Positions 26,475-36,204 of a DNA stretch of 64,000 nt are shown here, in pieces (position 1 is the stretch's first letter; each line of letters starts with the position of its first letter). The position numbers were made by a program, and so were the translations under genes. The stretch is from Clostridium sp. 28_17. GTDB taxonomy: Bacteria; Bacillota; Clostridia; TANB77; CAG-508. The DNA is taken from the NCBI GenBank assembly GCA_001916065.1, contig MNRS01000014.1, positions 29,596 through 93,595 of the forward strand. The letters are read 5' to 3'. The notes under the pieces were generated by a model, which was not told the origin of the DNA, ran no database searches, and saw nothing but the letters and a program-made list of their open reading frames with translations.

Positions 26475-27600
26475 ATGAAAATTGCAATGATTCGGGCATA
26501 AAAGAATTCCAAGTAGAGAAGGAGGAGTAGAAATTGTTGTAGAAGAACTTTCTACAAGACTCGTAAAACTTGGCAATAAGGTAGATGTATATAATAGAAA
26601 AGGAAAAAATGTTCAAGATAAAAATGCAGACAAAGAAAATAAAAAAATAAAAGAATATAAAGGTGTAAAAATAATAACAATACCAACAATAAATAAAAAA
26701 GGAATAGATGCATTTTTATACAGTTTTTGTGCAAGCGTAAGAGCGTTGTTTGGACATTATGATGTACTTCATTATCATGCAGAGGGCTCATGTGCAATGT
26801 TATGGATACCTCACCTATTTCATAAAAAAATTATTGTTACAATACATGGCCTAGATTGGCAACGCAGTAAATGGGGAGGATTTGCAACAAAGTACATAAA
26901 ATATGGAGAAAAATGTGCTGTAAAATATGCGGATCAAATAATTGTATTATCTGAAAACGTAAAAAAGTATTTTAAAGATACTTATAATAGAGAAACCGTA
27001 TTTGTTCCAAATGGAATAGAAAAGCCAACAATGAAAAAGGCAAATATAATAAAGAATAAATATGACTTAAATAAAGATGATTATATATTATTTTTAGCAA
27101 GAATAGTTCCAGAAAAAGGATTAGATGACTTAATAGATGCATATGAGAAAATCAAGACTGATAAAAAATTGGTAATTGCAGGAGGAGCAAGTCATACAAA
27201 TGATTATCTAGAACATATAAAAGAAAAAACAAAAAATAATAAAAATATAATTATGACAGGTTTTGTACAAGGTGATGAATTAGACGAATTATATAGTAAT
27301 GCGTATTTGTACTGTTTGCCAAGTCATATAGAAGGAATGCCAATATCTTTGTTAGAAGCATTAAGTTATGGGCGCAATGTATTAATAAGTGATATTGATG
27401 AAAATATTCAGGTTGCAGAAAAATATGCAACGACATTTAAAATGGGAGATGTTTCAGATTTAACAAATAAATTGGAAGCATGCATTGAAGGGAAAAATAG
27501 ATATAATGACAATGAAATTCAAGAATATGTTTTAAATAAATATTCTTGGGATGATGTTGTAGAAAAAACATTGAAAATATATAAGGAAATAGAAAAATGA
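26475..27600 (+). CDS. Glycosyltransferase family 4 (DUF1972/rhamnosyltransferase-like), frameshifted at 26493
   Basis: ATG 26475, seven bases after AGGGGG, reads MKIAMI and then hits CGG GCA TAA. Skipping the C at 26493 gives ATT-(C)-GGG-CAT and the excellent family N-terminus MIGHKRIPSREGGVEIVVEE, which runs without interruption to 27600 (about 374 aa). The GT-B body contains HYHAEGSCAMLWIP, VTIHGLDWQRSKWGG, VPNGIEKP, LARIVPEKGLDDL and PSHIEGMPISLLEALSYG. It probably adds a rhamnose or similar sugar to the lipid-linked repeat unit. The 3' end overlaps the next gene by ATGA. The lesion is identical in kind to those of spoIVB and the reverse transcriptase. Confidence 0.88.
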
Positions 27601-28844
27601 GGATTTTACTAGTAAATAAATTCCATTACCTAAATGGTGGAAGTGAAAAATATTATTTTGAATTAGGAAAATTATTAAAAAAACATGGAAACGAAGTAGC
27701 ATATTTTTCAATGAAAGATGACAGAAACATAAAAACTGGAGAAAAAGAGTATTTTGTTGAAAAAATAGACCTAAATACAGGTAGCAAATTAAAAGCATTA
27801 GATGTTATATATTCAAAAGAGAATTATAAAAAAATGCAAGAAGCAATAGATGATTTTAAGCCAGATGTAGTGCACTTAAATAATTTTCAAAGACAATTAT
27901 CAGAATCAATTGTAGAATGTTGTAGAGATAATAATATACCTATGGTATTTACCTCACATGATGTACAAGCCATATGTCCAGCAATAAGTATGTTGGATTC
28001 TGGAAAAAATATATGCGAAAAATGTATTAAGGGAAAATATATTAATTGTTTCAAGAAAAAATGTGTAAAAAACTCTACCCTAAAAAGTTTGTTAGGTGCT
28101 TATGAAGGAAACTACTACAGAAGGAAGAAAGTTTATACAAAAAAAATAAAAAATATAATAACGCCATCAATATTTTATAAAAACAAATTAATAGAAGATG
28201 GAATACAAGAAGATAAAATAAAAGCAATACATAATTTTATTAACATAGAAGAATATAATTTGAAATTAGAAGATGAAGGGTATGCATTATACTCCGGAAG
28301 GCTTGCAAAGGAAAAAGGAATTCTTAATTTAGTCGAAGCATTTTCAAACTTAATAATAAATAATAAAAACAATGATAAATTAAAGAATATAAAACTTTAC
28401 ATTGCAGGAAATGGACCAGAAAAAGAAAATATAGAGAAAACAATAAAAGAAAACAAGTTAGAAGACAAAATAATCCTGCTAGGATATTTAAATCAAAAAG
28501 ATTTAAAAGAGTATACAAGAAAATGTGGCTTTTTAGTAATACCATCAATTTGGTATGAAAATGGTCCATATTCAGTAATAGAAACACAATCTATTGGCAA
28601 AGCAATAATAGGAGCCAATATAGGTGGAATTCCAGAAATGGTAATAAATAATGAAAATGGACTTACATATAAATATAATGATGTTAAAGAACTTGAAGAA
28701 AAAATGAAAAGACTATTTAGTGATATTGAACTAAGAGAAAAATTTGGAAATAATGCAAAAGAATTTGCTAATAAAGAATATAGTCCAGAAAACTATTATA
28801 AAAAACTAGAAAAAATTTATAAGAATTTAATAGGAGTGAAATAA
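27597..28844 (+). CDS. Glycosyltransferase family 4
   Basis: A GT-B enzyme of 415 aa. The N-terminal acceptor domain has NKFHYLNGGSEKYYFELGKLL, and an unusual Cys-rich insertion (about 118-160: ICPA, ICEKCIKGKYINCFKKKC) may bind zinc. The donor domain has YSGRLAKEKGILNLVEAF and PSIWYENGPYSVIETQSIGK. Such Cys insertions are seen in some polysaccharide GT4 enzymes. The start overlaps the stop of the preceding gene (ATGA), implying coupled translation. The sugar is unknown. Confidence 0.88.
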   Translation: MRILLVNKFHYLNGGSEKYYFELGKLLKKHGNEVAYFSMKDDRNIKTGEKEYFVEKIDLNTGSKLKALDVIYSKENYKKMQEAIDDFKPDVVHLNNFQRQLSESIVECCRDNNIPMVFTSHDVQAICPAISMLDSGKNICEKCIKGKYINCFKKKCVKNSTLKSLLGAYEGNYYRRKKVYTKKIKNIITPSIFYKNKLIEDGIQEDKIKAIHNFINIEEYNLKLEDEGYALYSGRLAKEKGILNLVEAFSNLIINNKNNDKLKNIKLYIAGNGPEKENIEKTIKENKLEDKIILLGYLNQKDLKEYTRKCGFLVIPSIWYENGPYSVIETQSIGKAIIGANIGGIPEMVINNENGLTYKYNDVKELEEKMKRLFSDIELREKFGNNAKEFANKEYSPENYYKKLEKIYKNLIGVK

Positions 28845-28845
28845 T

Positions 28846-30018
28846 ATGGCTGAAAAAAAATTAAATGGTACAGTTATTGTTACATATAGATGTAACGCAA
28901 GATGCACAATGTGCAATAGGTATAAAGCACCATCAAGACCAGATGAAGAAATAAGCATTGAAACAATAAAAAAATTACCTAAAATGTATTTTACTAATAT
29001 AACAGGTGGAGAACCTTTTATAAGAGAGGATTTGCCTGAAATAGTAAGAGAATTATATAAAAAGTCAGATAGAATTGTAATATCAACAAATGGATTCTTT
29101 ACGGACAGAATAATAAAATTATGTGAGGAATTTCCTAATATAGGAATAAGAATTTCAATTGAAGGATTAGAACAAACAAATAATGAAATTAGAGGATTAA
29201 ATGACGGATTCAACAAAGGATATTCAACATTAAAAAAATTGGTAGAAATGAAACATCCAGATGTTGGATTTGGAATGACAGTTCAAGATAAAAATGCTAA
29301 AGATTTGGTAGCATTATATGATTTATCAAATGAAATGGGAATGGAATTCGCAACAGCATCATTACACAATAGTTTCTATTTTGTTGAAGCAAAAAATATT
29401 ATTCATGATAGACCAATGGTTGCACAAGAATTTGAAAATTTAATTAATAAACTTTTAGAATCAAAATCTCCAAAGAAATGGTTTAGAGCATACTTTAATC
29501 ATGGGTTAATAAACTATATTTATGGTCAAAAAAGATTACTACCATGTGACATGGCGTTTGATACATTTTTTATTGATCCATATGGAGATGTTATGCCTTG
29601 TAACGGAACAAAATGTAAAGAAGTAATGGGCAATTTGAATGAACAATCTTGGGATGAATTATGGAATTCTGAAAAAGCAGAAAAAGTAAGAAATGTTGTA
29701 AGACATTGTTCAAGAAATTGTTGGATGATAGGTTCAGTTTCGCCTGCTATGCATAAATATATTTGGAAACCAGTATGGTGGGTAATTAAGCATAAAGCAA
29801 AATTCTGGACAAAGAAAAAATATTCAATGTATGAATTACCAATTGTAAGACAATATAGAGACGGAAAAGTAACAAAAGAAGAATTGGACAAACTATCTAC
29901 TTGTGATTTGAATGCTACTATTGATAATGGATTGTCTGAGGCTTCAAAAGAACAATTGAAGCATAAAACTGGTGAAGAAATTGTTGATGAAGATATAAAT
30001 AATCAATTGAAAAAATAA
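28846..30018 (+). CDS. Radical SAM/SPASM protein in the polysaccharide operon
   Basis: A 390-aa radical SAM enzyme. The cluster motif is CNARCTMC (CxxxCxxC, about residues 17-24), followed by the SAM-binding GGEPFIRED. A C-terminal SPASM-like region has Cys residues in LLPCDMAFDTFFIDPYGDVMPCNGTKC and later HCSRNCW for an auxiliary Fe-S cluster. SPASM enzymes usually modify peptides, and some act on sugars or lipids. In this operon a sugar- or glycan-modifying role is plausible, but the substrate is unknown. The gene starts one base after the preceding stop. Confidence 0.88.
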   Translation: MAEKKLNGTVIVTYRCNARCTMCNRYKAPSRPDEEISIETIKKLPKMYFTNITGGEPFIREDLPEIVRELYKKSDRIVISTNGFFTDRIIKLCEEFPNIGIRISIEGLEQTNNEIRGLNDGFNKGYSTLKKLVEMKHPDVGFGMTVQDKNAKDLVALYDLSNEMGMEFATASLHNSFYFVEAKNIIHDRPMVAQEFENLINKLLESKSPKKWFRAYFNHGLINYIYGQKRLLPCDMAFDTFFIDPYGDVMPCNGTKCKEVMGNLNEQSWDELWNSEKAEKVRNVVRHCSRNCWMIGSVSPAMHKYIWKPVWWVIKHKAKFWTKKKYSMYELPIVRQYRDGKVTKEELDKLSTCDLNATIDNGLSEASKEQLKHKTGEEIVDEDINNQLKK

Positions 30019-30037
30019 TATTTGTGAGGAAAATATT

Positions 30038-30613
30038 TTGAAAAAATTTATAAAAAGTTTATTAGGACGAATAAAGTGTTTTAGGTTTTCTATAGCAAAA
30101 TATGGAAGACGAATATATATTGGACATAATTCAAAAATTGTAAATGGAAAATTTTTGAAGATTGATGATGATGTTAGTATAATGCCATATAATATGATAG
30201 TAGTACATAAAAATGGAAAGATAGTTTTAGAAAGTGGTTGCGAAATAGGGATGTTTTCAAGAGTTACAGCCAAAAATTTGGTTCAGATTGGGAAAAATGT
30301 AATTACTGGTCCAAATGTATTTATAGCAGATTATAATCATGAGTATAGAAATATAGATATAGCTATAAAAAGTCAAGGAAGTAATTATAAGCAAAAAAGT
30401 AATGAAATTAATAAAGTTATTATAAAAGAAGATTGTTGGATCGGAACAAATGTAGTCATTGTTGGAAATGTTACAATTGGAAGACATTGTGTTATTGGTG
30501 CGAATTCAGTAGTTAATTCAAATATACCAGATTATTGTGTGGCTGTAGGAAATCCAGCTAAAGTAGTAAAAAAATATAATTTCGATAAGGGAGAATGGGA
30601 GAAAACATCATGA
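30038..30613 (+). CDS. Hexapeptide-repeat O-acyltransferase
   Basis: A 191-aa left-handed beta-helix transferase of the NodL/LacA/WcaF type, probably acetylating a sugar of the repeat unit. Hexapeptide pattern is clear in VIIKEDCWIGTNVVIVGNVTIGRHCVIGANSVV and in the N-terminal GCEIGMFSRVTAKNLVQIG. The His in ADYNHEY probably belongs to the active site. The start is TTG 30038 after GTGAGGA. The 3' end overlaps the following gene by four bases. Confidence 0.88.
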   Translation: MKKFIKSLLGRIKCFRFSIAKYGRRIYIGHNSKIVNGKFLKIDDDVSIMPYNMIVVHKNGKIVLESGCEIGMFSRVTAKNLVQIGKNVITGPNVFIADYNHEYRNIDIAIKSQGSNYKQKSNEINKVIIKEDCWIGTNVVIVGNVTIGRHCVIGANSVVNSNIPDYCVAVGNPAKVVKKYNFDKGEWEKTS

Positions 30614-31611
30614 ATAAAGAAAATATAATTCTTATTGATAATGATAAAGAACAAATGAAAGAATTTAAAGATGGAATTGAGAAAACAAGCAAAAAAAAAT
30701 GGAAATTTGTACTTGAAAAAACTAATAAAGAAAAAAATTCTATAATAAGGTATATAAAATATTTTATTTTTTCATTTAAGATATTTAATAGAAGAAAAAA
30801 ATTTGAAAATATAATAGCCTGGCAACAATTTTATGGAATTATTTTTTCCTTTTATTGTAGAATATTTCATGTAAAAAAAGTTAATAAATTGTATATCTGT
30901 ACATTTATATATAAAGACAAGAAAAATTTCAAAAAAATATATTATAAATTTATCAAGTATTGCATTTCAAGTAAATATGTTGATAAAATTATTTGCTATT
31001 CAGCCTCAGAATGTGAATATTATTCTAAAAAGTTTAATTTAGAAATAAATAAATTTATTTATTTAAATTTAGGAATAAGAAGAATGAATACAAATAAATA
31101 TAAAAAAGATATAAAAGCAGATAAATATATTTTATCTTGTGGAAAAAGCAATAGGGATTATGGCTTTTTGATTTCAACATTAAAAAACACAAAATATCAA
31201 GTTCATATCATATGTGATAATTTAAAAGGCGTTAAAGAAAAAAATATTAAGGTTTATAATGATGTATATGGAGAAAAGTATTTTGAAATGCTTGCTAATG
31301 CTTATTGTGTGGTTATACCACTAAAAAATTTAAAAATATCTTCAGGACAACTGGTGTTATTACAGGCAATGCAATTTAAAAAACCAGTTATAATAACAGA
31401 AACAGAAACTGTTAAAAATTATATAATAGATTCATACAATGGAATTCTAATAAAAAATATTGGCTCAAACCTAATAGAAGCAATAGAAAAACTATATAAT
31501 AGTGAGGAATTATATAATAAATTAAGTGAAAATGCATATAAAGAATTTGAGAAAAAATATTCGTTATATGTTTTAGGAAAAAATATAGGTGATATAACAG
31601 AAAAAGATTAA
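30610..31611 (+). CDS. Glycosyltransferase, GT4-like
   Basis: A product of about 333 aa, very rich in Lys, Ile and Tyr. The N-terminal half is divergent, but the C-terminal half has the GT-B donor pattern KYILSCGKSNRDYGFLISTL, VYNDVYGEKYFEMLANAYCVVIPLKN and SGQLVLLQAMQFKKPVIITET. ATG 30610 is preferred to ATG 30595, which sits one base from its only possible ribosome site. The acceptor is unknown. T-ending codons dominate, unlike core genes. Confidence 0.75.
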   Translation: MNKENIILIDNDKEQMKEFKDGIEKTSKKKWKFVLEKTNKEKNSIIRYIKYFIFSFKIFNRRKKFENIIAWQQFYGIIFSFYCRIFHVKKVNKLYICTFIYKDKKNFKKIYYKFIKYCISSKYVDKIICYSASECEYYSKKFNLEINKFIYLNLGIRRMNTNKYKKDIKADKYILSCGKSNRDYGFLISTLKNTKYQVHIICDNLKGVKEKNIKVYNDVYGEKYFEMLANAYCVVIPLKNLKISSGQLVLLQAMQFKKPVIITETETVKNYIIDSYNGILIKNIGSNLIEAIEKLYNSEELYNKLSENAYKEFEKKYSLYVLGKNIGDITEKD

Positions 31612-31636
31612 ATAATCTATTTATAGAGGTGAAAGA

Positions 31637-33937
31637 ATGAAGGTAGATATAATAACAAGACACTCTGTTCCAAATTATGGTTCATTATTACAATCGTATG
31701 CAACTCAAAAAGTAATTGAAGAAATGGGATTTGAATCAGAAATTATAAATTATACTAGATATGAGGAAAGGTATAAGAACTTAGTTAATACTTTAATTAA
31801 AGGAAAAAAATGGGACAAGAATATTATTACAAGAATTATATATAAAATGATTCAAGAGCCTAATTATACAAAAATGTATAGAAAATTTGAAAAATATAGG
31901 AAAAATTTTCTAAAAGAAAGTAAATTGGAATATGGAAATTTACAGGAGTTAAAAGATAATATTCCTGAAGCTGATGTATATTGTTCTGGAAGTGATCAAA
32001 TATGGGGTAAAATAGGAACAGTAGAGTATGATGAAGCTTATTTTTTGAAGTTTATAGAAGATAGAACTAAAAGATGCATAGCTTATTCATCAAGTTTTGG
32101 AAAAGAAGAGATTGATGGAAGTTTAGAAAAGAACATAAATAAATTATTAAAAAATTATAGTGATATACTTGTTCGTGAAGATACAGCAAAGTCAATATTA
32201 AAAAAGCATGGAATTGAAAATGTTGAACAAGTTCTTGACCCAACATTATTATTAAATAAAGAGCAGTGGTCAAATCTTGCAAATAAAGTGAAAAACAAAC
32301 AAAAAAAATATATATTAGTTTATCAGTTGCATGATAATAAGAGTTTTGATAAATATGCTAAAGAATTTTCAAAAAAAACAGGATTAAAACTTTTAAGAAT
32401 TAGTCCATCAATTTATCATATTACTAGAAGTGGCAAGCTTATATATTTACCAAATCAATATGAATTTTTATCTTTATTTCAGAATGCAGAATATGTTCTA
32501 ACAGATTCTTTTCATGCAACCGTATTTTCTATTATATTTAATAGAAAGTTTGTTGATATTTTGCCAGGAAAAACAAGCGCAAGAATAACTAGCATATTAA
32601 AATTGACAGGATTGCAAGATCGAATATTAACAAAATATGATGATTTTTCATTTATAAATAAAAATATTGATTTTAGTGAATGTAATACTATTATTGAAAA
32701 TGAAAGAAAAAGATCGATAGAGTTATTGAAAAAAGCTATTATAGGAGAAAATAATAATACTATAGACTTACTAAACAAACATTATAAATGTACAGGTTGT
32801 AGAATGTGTGTTCAGATATGTCCTGTAAAAGCAATTGATATGAAAGAAAATGAGGAAGGTTTTTTTGAACCAATAATAAATAAAGAAAAATGTATAAAAT
32901 GTGGTTTGTGTTTTAAAAGATGTCCTCAATTAAATGATGTAAAGGTAGGAAAAAAAATTAATAGCCATAAAGTTTTTGCTATGAAAAATAAAAATACAGA
33001 AGAACAAAAGAATAGTTCGTCAGGAGGAGTTTTTTCTGTTTTAGCAAGGTATGTATTAGAAAATAATGGAGCAGTATATGGGGCTTGCTTTGATGAAAAG
33101 TTAAAATTAGAGCATATAAGAATAGACAAACAAGAAAACTTATATAAATTAAGAGGTTCAAAATATTTGCAGAGCAATACAAAAAATACATTTGAATTGG
33201 TAAAAAATGACTTAAATAAAGGTGTAAAGGTTTTGTATGTAGGAACTCCATGTCAAATTGCAGGATTAAAGAATTATTTGGGAAAGGATTATGAAGAGTT
33301 ATTGCTAGTAGATTTGGTTTGCCATGGAGTTCCAAGTCAAAAATTGTTTGACAAATATTTGACTTGGTTGAAGAAGAAAAATAATTCTTCAATAATAGAA
33401 TATGAATTTAGAAGTAAAGAAAAAAAATCATGGGGATTGAATTTAAAAGTTAAATTTGAAAGTGGTAAAGAAAGGTATATACCTGCAAATTTAGATCCAT
33501 ATTATAAATCATTTTTAAATGGTAGTACATATAGAGAATGTTGTTATAATTGCAAGTATGCAAAAATAGAGAGAGTTGGAGATATAACAATTGCAGATTA
33601 TTGGGGAATAGAAAAAGAACATCCAGATTTTTATGATAAAAATGGCGTGTCTGCAGTTATAATAAATACAAATGCAGGATTTAAAGCATTTGAAAATATT
33701 AAAGATAAAGTTGAATATAGAGATACGGAGATAGAAAAAATAATTGCTAAAAATAAAAATTTACAAGAGCCAACCATAAGAAATAGTATAAGAAATAATG
33801 CTTATAAAGATATTGATAGAAAAAAATTTATAAATTATAGCAAAAAGAATTTAAAATTTAAAAAAGACATAAAAGACATAATTAAAAATTTAATTCCTAT
33901 AAAAATTAAGAAAAAAATTAAGAAAATAATAAAGTAA
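31637..33937 (+). CDS. Fusion: polysaccharide pyruvyl transferase - 2[4Fe-4S] ferredoxin - FrhB-like domain
   Basis: A 766-aa three-part protein. Residues 1 to about 370 form a pyruvyl transferase (PF04230), with TRHSVPNYGSLLQSYATQKVI, CSGSDQIWG and LTDSFHATVFSIIF. Residues about 378-430 hold two [4Fe-4S] sites, CTGCRMCVQICP and CIKCGLCFKRCP. The rest is the coenzyme F420 hydrogenase/dehydrogenase beta-subunit fold (SSSGGVFSVLARYVLEN, GTPCQIAGLKNYL, LVCHGVPS, CYNCKYAKIERVGDITIADYWG). FrhB-like proteins near capsule genes probably reduce sugars or ketals with ferredoxin electrons. The fusion places the electron-transfer unit and transferase in one chain. Confidence 0.88.
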   Translation: MKVDIITRHSVPNYGSLLQSYATQKVIEEMGFESEIINYTRYEERYKNLVNTLIKGKKWDKNIITRIIYKMIQEPNYTKMYRKFEKYRKNFLKESKLEYGNLQELKDNIPEADVYCSGSDQIWGKIGTVEYDEAYFLKFIEDRTKRCIAYSSSFGKEEIDGSLEKNINKLLKNYSDILVREDTAKSILKKHGIENVEQVLDPTLLLNKEQWSNLANKVKNKQKKYILVYQLHDNKSFDKYAKEFSKKTGLKLLRISPSIYHITRSGKLIYLPNQYEFLSLFQNAEYVLTDSFHATVFSIIFNRKFVDILPGKTSARITSILKLTGLQDRILTKYDDFSFINKNIDFSECNTIIENERKRSIELLKKAIIGENNNTIDLLNKHYKCTGCRMCVQICPVKAIDMKENEEGFFEPIINKEKCIKCGLCFKRCPQLNDVKVGKKINSHKVFAMKNKNTEEQKNSSSGGVFSVLARYVLENNGAVYGACFDEKLKLEHIRIDKQENLYKLRGSKYLQSNTKNTFELVKNDLNKGVKVLYVGTPCQIAGLKNYLGKDYEELLLVDLVCHGVPSQKLFDKYLTWLKKKNNSSIIEYEFRSKEKKSWGLNLKVKFESGKERYIPANLDPYYKSFLNGSTYRECCYNCKYAKIERVGDITIADYWGIEKEHPDFYDKNGVSAVIINTNAGFKAFENIKDKVEYRDTEIEKIIAKNKNLQEPTIRNSIRNNAYKDIDRKKFINYSKKNLKFKKDIKDIIKNLIPIKIKKKIKKIIK

Positions 33938-34003
33938 CTTTTAGATATAAAGAATATTTTGAAATGATTAGTTAATATAGGAAAGATAGAAAAGGAATGA
34001 AGA

Positions 34004-35005
34004 ATGGAACTATCAATAATAATACCAGTGTATAATACGGATTATCAAATACTAAAACAATGTTTAGAATCAATAATAAAAAAAGATCAAAATTTTTTAT
34101 ATGAAATCATAATTATAGATGACGGGTCAAATCGTATTAATTCTTTAAAATATAAAGAATTAATTTGGGATAGTAAAATTAAGTATATATATCAGGAGAA
34201 TAAAGGTGTGAGTTCTGCAAGAAATCTTGGAATTTCAAGAGCAAAAGGAAAATATATAATGTTTGTTGATTCAGATGATTATATATATTCAGATTGCTTA
34301 GATTCCAGAATCTTTTATTTAGATTCAGATATAATTGTTTTTGATAAAAATGTAATAAATAAGAATAAAATTGAAAAAAATAAAGAATTTAATTGCAATA
34401 GCCAATATATAAGTGTTGAAAATGCAATTGAGGAATTTGCCATAAGAAATAAATTACATAGTCCATTTGCTAAGATTATTAGAACACAATATGTAATTGA
34501 TAATAATATAAAATTTAATACAAATTTTATACAAGGAGAAGATGCATTATTTAATTTAGAACTTTTACAATATGGACCAAGAATATTTTATACAGATAAA
34601 GTTATATATGGGTATAAATTTGACTATAGAACATATAATAATAGGTTATTAAAATTTCCACAAAAAGTAATTGAAAATTCAGAGGCATTATATAATAAAA
34701 AAATGGAACTAATACAAAAGAATGATTTTACAGATAAAGAAAATAAGAAAGAAATGTTAAATATAAATTATTTTAATGCTATGTTTTCATATAGTTTAGT
34801 TTTATGCTCGAACGGTTATAAAAAATATATAAACTATTTAAAGAAAATAGTAAAATTTTCTGAGAATTTGAAAATAAGTAATTCAAATATGGCAATTCGA
34901 TTAAAAAAAATATTAATAAAAAATGAAAGTTGGATGTTAATATCTATGCTTGGAAAAATAAGAAATATTTATATGAACTATATAAAAAATAATTATAAAT
35001 TTTAG
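34004..35005 (+). CDS. Glycosyltransferase family 2
   Basis: A GT-A enzyme of 333 aa with the standard beginning SIIIPVYNTDY, the nucleotide-binding IIIDDGS, VSSARNLGISRAKGKYIMFVDSDDY (metal-binding DSD) and the later catalytic-region QGEDALFNLELL. It lacks membrane helices and is probably peripheral. It adds one sugar of unknown type to the repeat unit. Codons are T/A-rich. Confidence 0.87.
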   Translation: MELSIIIPVYNTDYQILKQCLESIIKKDQNFLYEIIIIDDGSNRINSLKYKELIWDSKIKYIYQENKGVSSARNLGISRAKGKYIMFVDSDDYIYSDCLDSRIFYLDSDIIVFDKNVINKNKIEKNKEFNCNSQYISVENAIEEFAIRNKLHSPFAKIIRTQYVIDNNIKFNTNFIQGEDALFNLELLQYGPRIFYTDKVIYGYKFDYRTYNNRLLKFPQKVIENSEALYNKKMELIQKNDFTDKENKKEMLNINYFNAMFSYSLVLCSNGYKKYINYLKKIVKFSENLKISNSNMAIRLKKILIKNESWMLISMLGKIRNIYMNYIKNNYKF

Positions 35006-35017
35006 AAAGGGAAAAAA

Positions 35018-36187
35018 ATGCTAATATATATTATAACTTTTATTATATCATGTAGTTTATTAAAAATAGCTAATCAGATTAATAATAAAATATTAAAAAA
35101 AACTTTTAATATTTTAGCAATTATAATACCTTGTATTTTAGCAGGTTTAAGAAATACAAAAGTAGGAACAGATGTGGAAGTATATGTACAACAATTATTT
35201 AATTTTGCTAAACAATCAAGTAGTTATAACGAATTTTTGACTTGCAAATGGTGGTGGATATATAGAATAAAATATGTAGCTGATTTTGAAAGTGCTTTTA
35301 CACTATTTATATATTTTACTCAAAAGTTAACCGATAATATCCAAATGGTAATGTTTGGAATCCAGGTACTTATCAGTGTTCCAATTTATTATGGGTTAAA
35401 AAAGATTGATAAAACTAAAAAAAATATTTGTTTTGCAATGTTTATTTTTTATTTTTCTTTTTTTAATGTAGGATTAAATACTATGAGACAGTATATAGCA
35501 ATTGCATTTATATTTTATGGAACAGCTTGCTTAATGTATGATAGGAAAAATATAGGAACAATAAAATTTTTCTTGAATTTATTTATAGCATACTTTTTTC
35601 ATAATTCATCAATATTTAGTATTTTAATTTATTTTATATATAAAATATTAAATTTTAATGAAAAAAAAGAAGCTTGTATAAAAATAAATAATTTTAGAAT
35701 AAGATTAAAAGCAGTTATTGTAATAGGTTTTACTCTAGTTTCGATTATTTTAATATTAAATGCTAATTTATTTATAAACATGTTTTCAATTTTGGGAATA
35801 AAAGATTATTCTGGATGGACAAGTGGAAAGATTACTTTTATGGCATCAAAAATAATAAGAGGATTTCCAATAATAATTGCATTAATTATATCAGGGAAAT
35901 ATTATGTAAAAGAAAATAAAAATTCTTATATGTATATTATAATGTTTGTTATGTCACTTGCATTTGCGCAATTTGCATCTGCATCAACATATGGAGAACG
36001 TATGAGTTATATTTTTCAAATTTTTAATATAGTATTAATTCCAGAACTTTGTAATGCACATCCAAATAAAAATTATAATATTATTATGAAAATGTTTTTT
36101 GTTTTATATTATATTTTTTATTGGTATTACTATTTTGCTTATGGAAACTCAGGGGAAACAGTTCCTTATAGCTTTTTTTGGCAATAA
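35018..36187 (+). CDS. EpsG-family polysaccharide polymerase (Wzy-like)
   Basis: A 389-aa integral membrane protein with about ten helices. The pattern AGLRNTKVGTDVEVYVQQLF and FNVGLNTMRQYIAIAFIFYG is characteristic of EpsG/Wzy proteins (PF14897), which polymerise lipid-linked repeat units outside the membrane. It is the only polymerase candidate in the operon and so pairs functionally with the flippase at 37282. Confidence 0.85.
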   Translation: MLIYIITFIISCSLLKIANQINNKILKKTFNILAIIIPCILAGLRNTKVGTDVEVYVQQLFNFAKQSSSYNEFLTCKWWWIYRIKYVADFESAFTLFIYFTQKLTDNIQMVMFGIQVLISVPIYYGLKKIDKTKKNICFAMFIFYFSFFNVGLNTMRQYIAIAFIFYGTACLMYDRKNIGTIKFFLNLFIAYFFHNSSIFSILIYFIYKILNFNEKKEACIKINNFRIRLKAVIVIGFTLVSIILILNANLFINMFSILGIKDYSGWTSGKITFMASKIIRGFPIIIALIISGKYYVKENKNSYMYIIMFVMSLAFAQFASASTYGERMSYIFQIFNIVLIPELCNAHPNKNYNIIMKMFFVLYYIFYWYYYFAYGNSGETVPYSFFWQ

Positions 36188-36204
36188 TAAAAAGGAGATC
36201 AACT

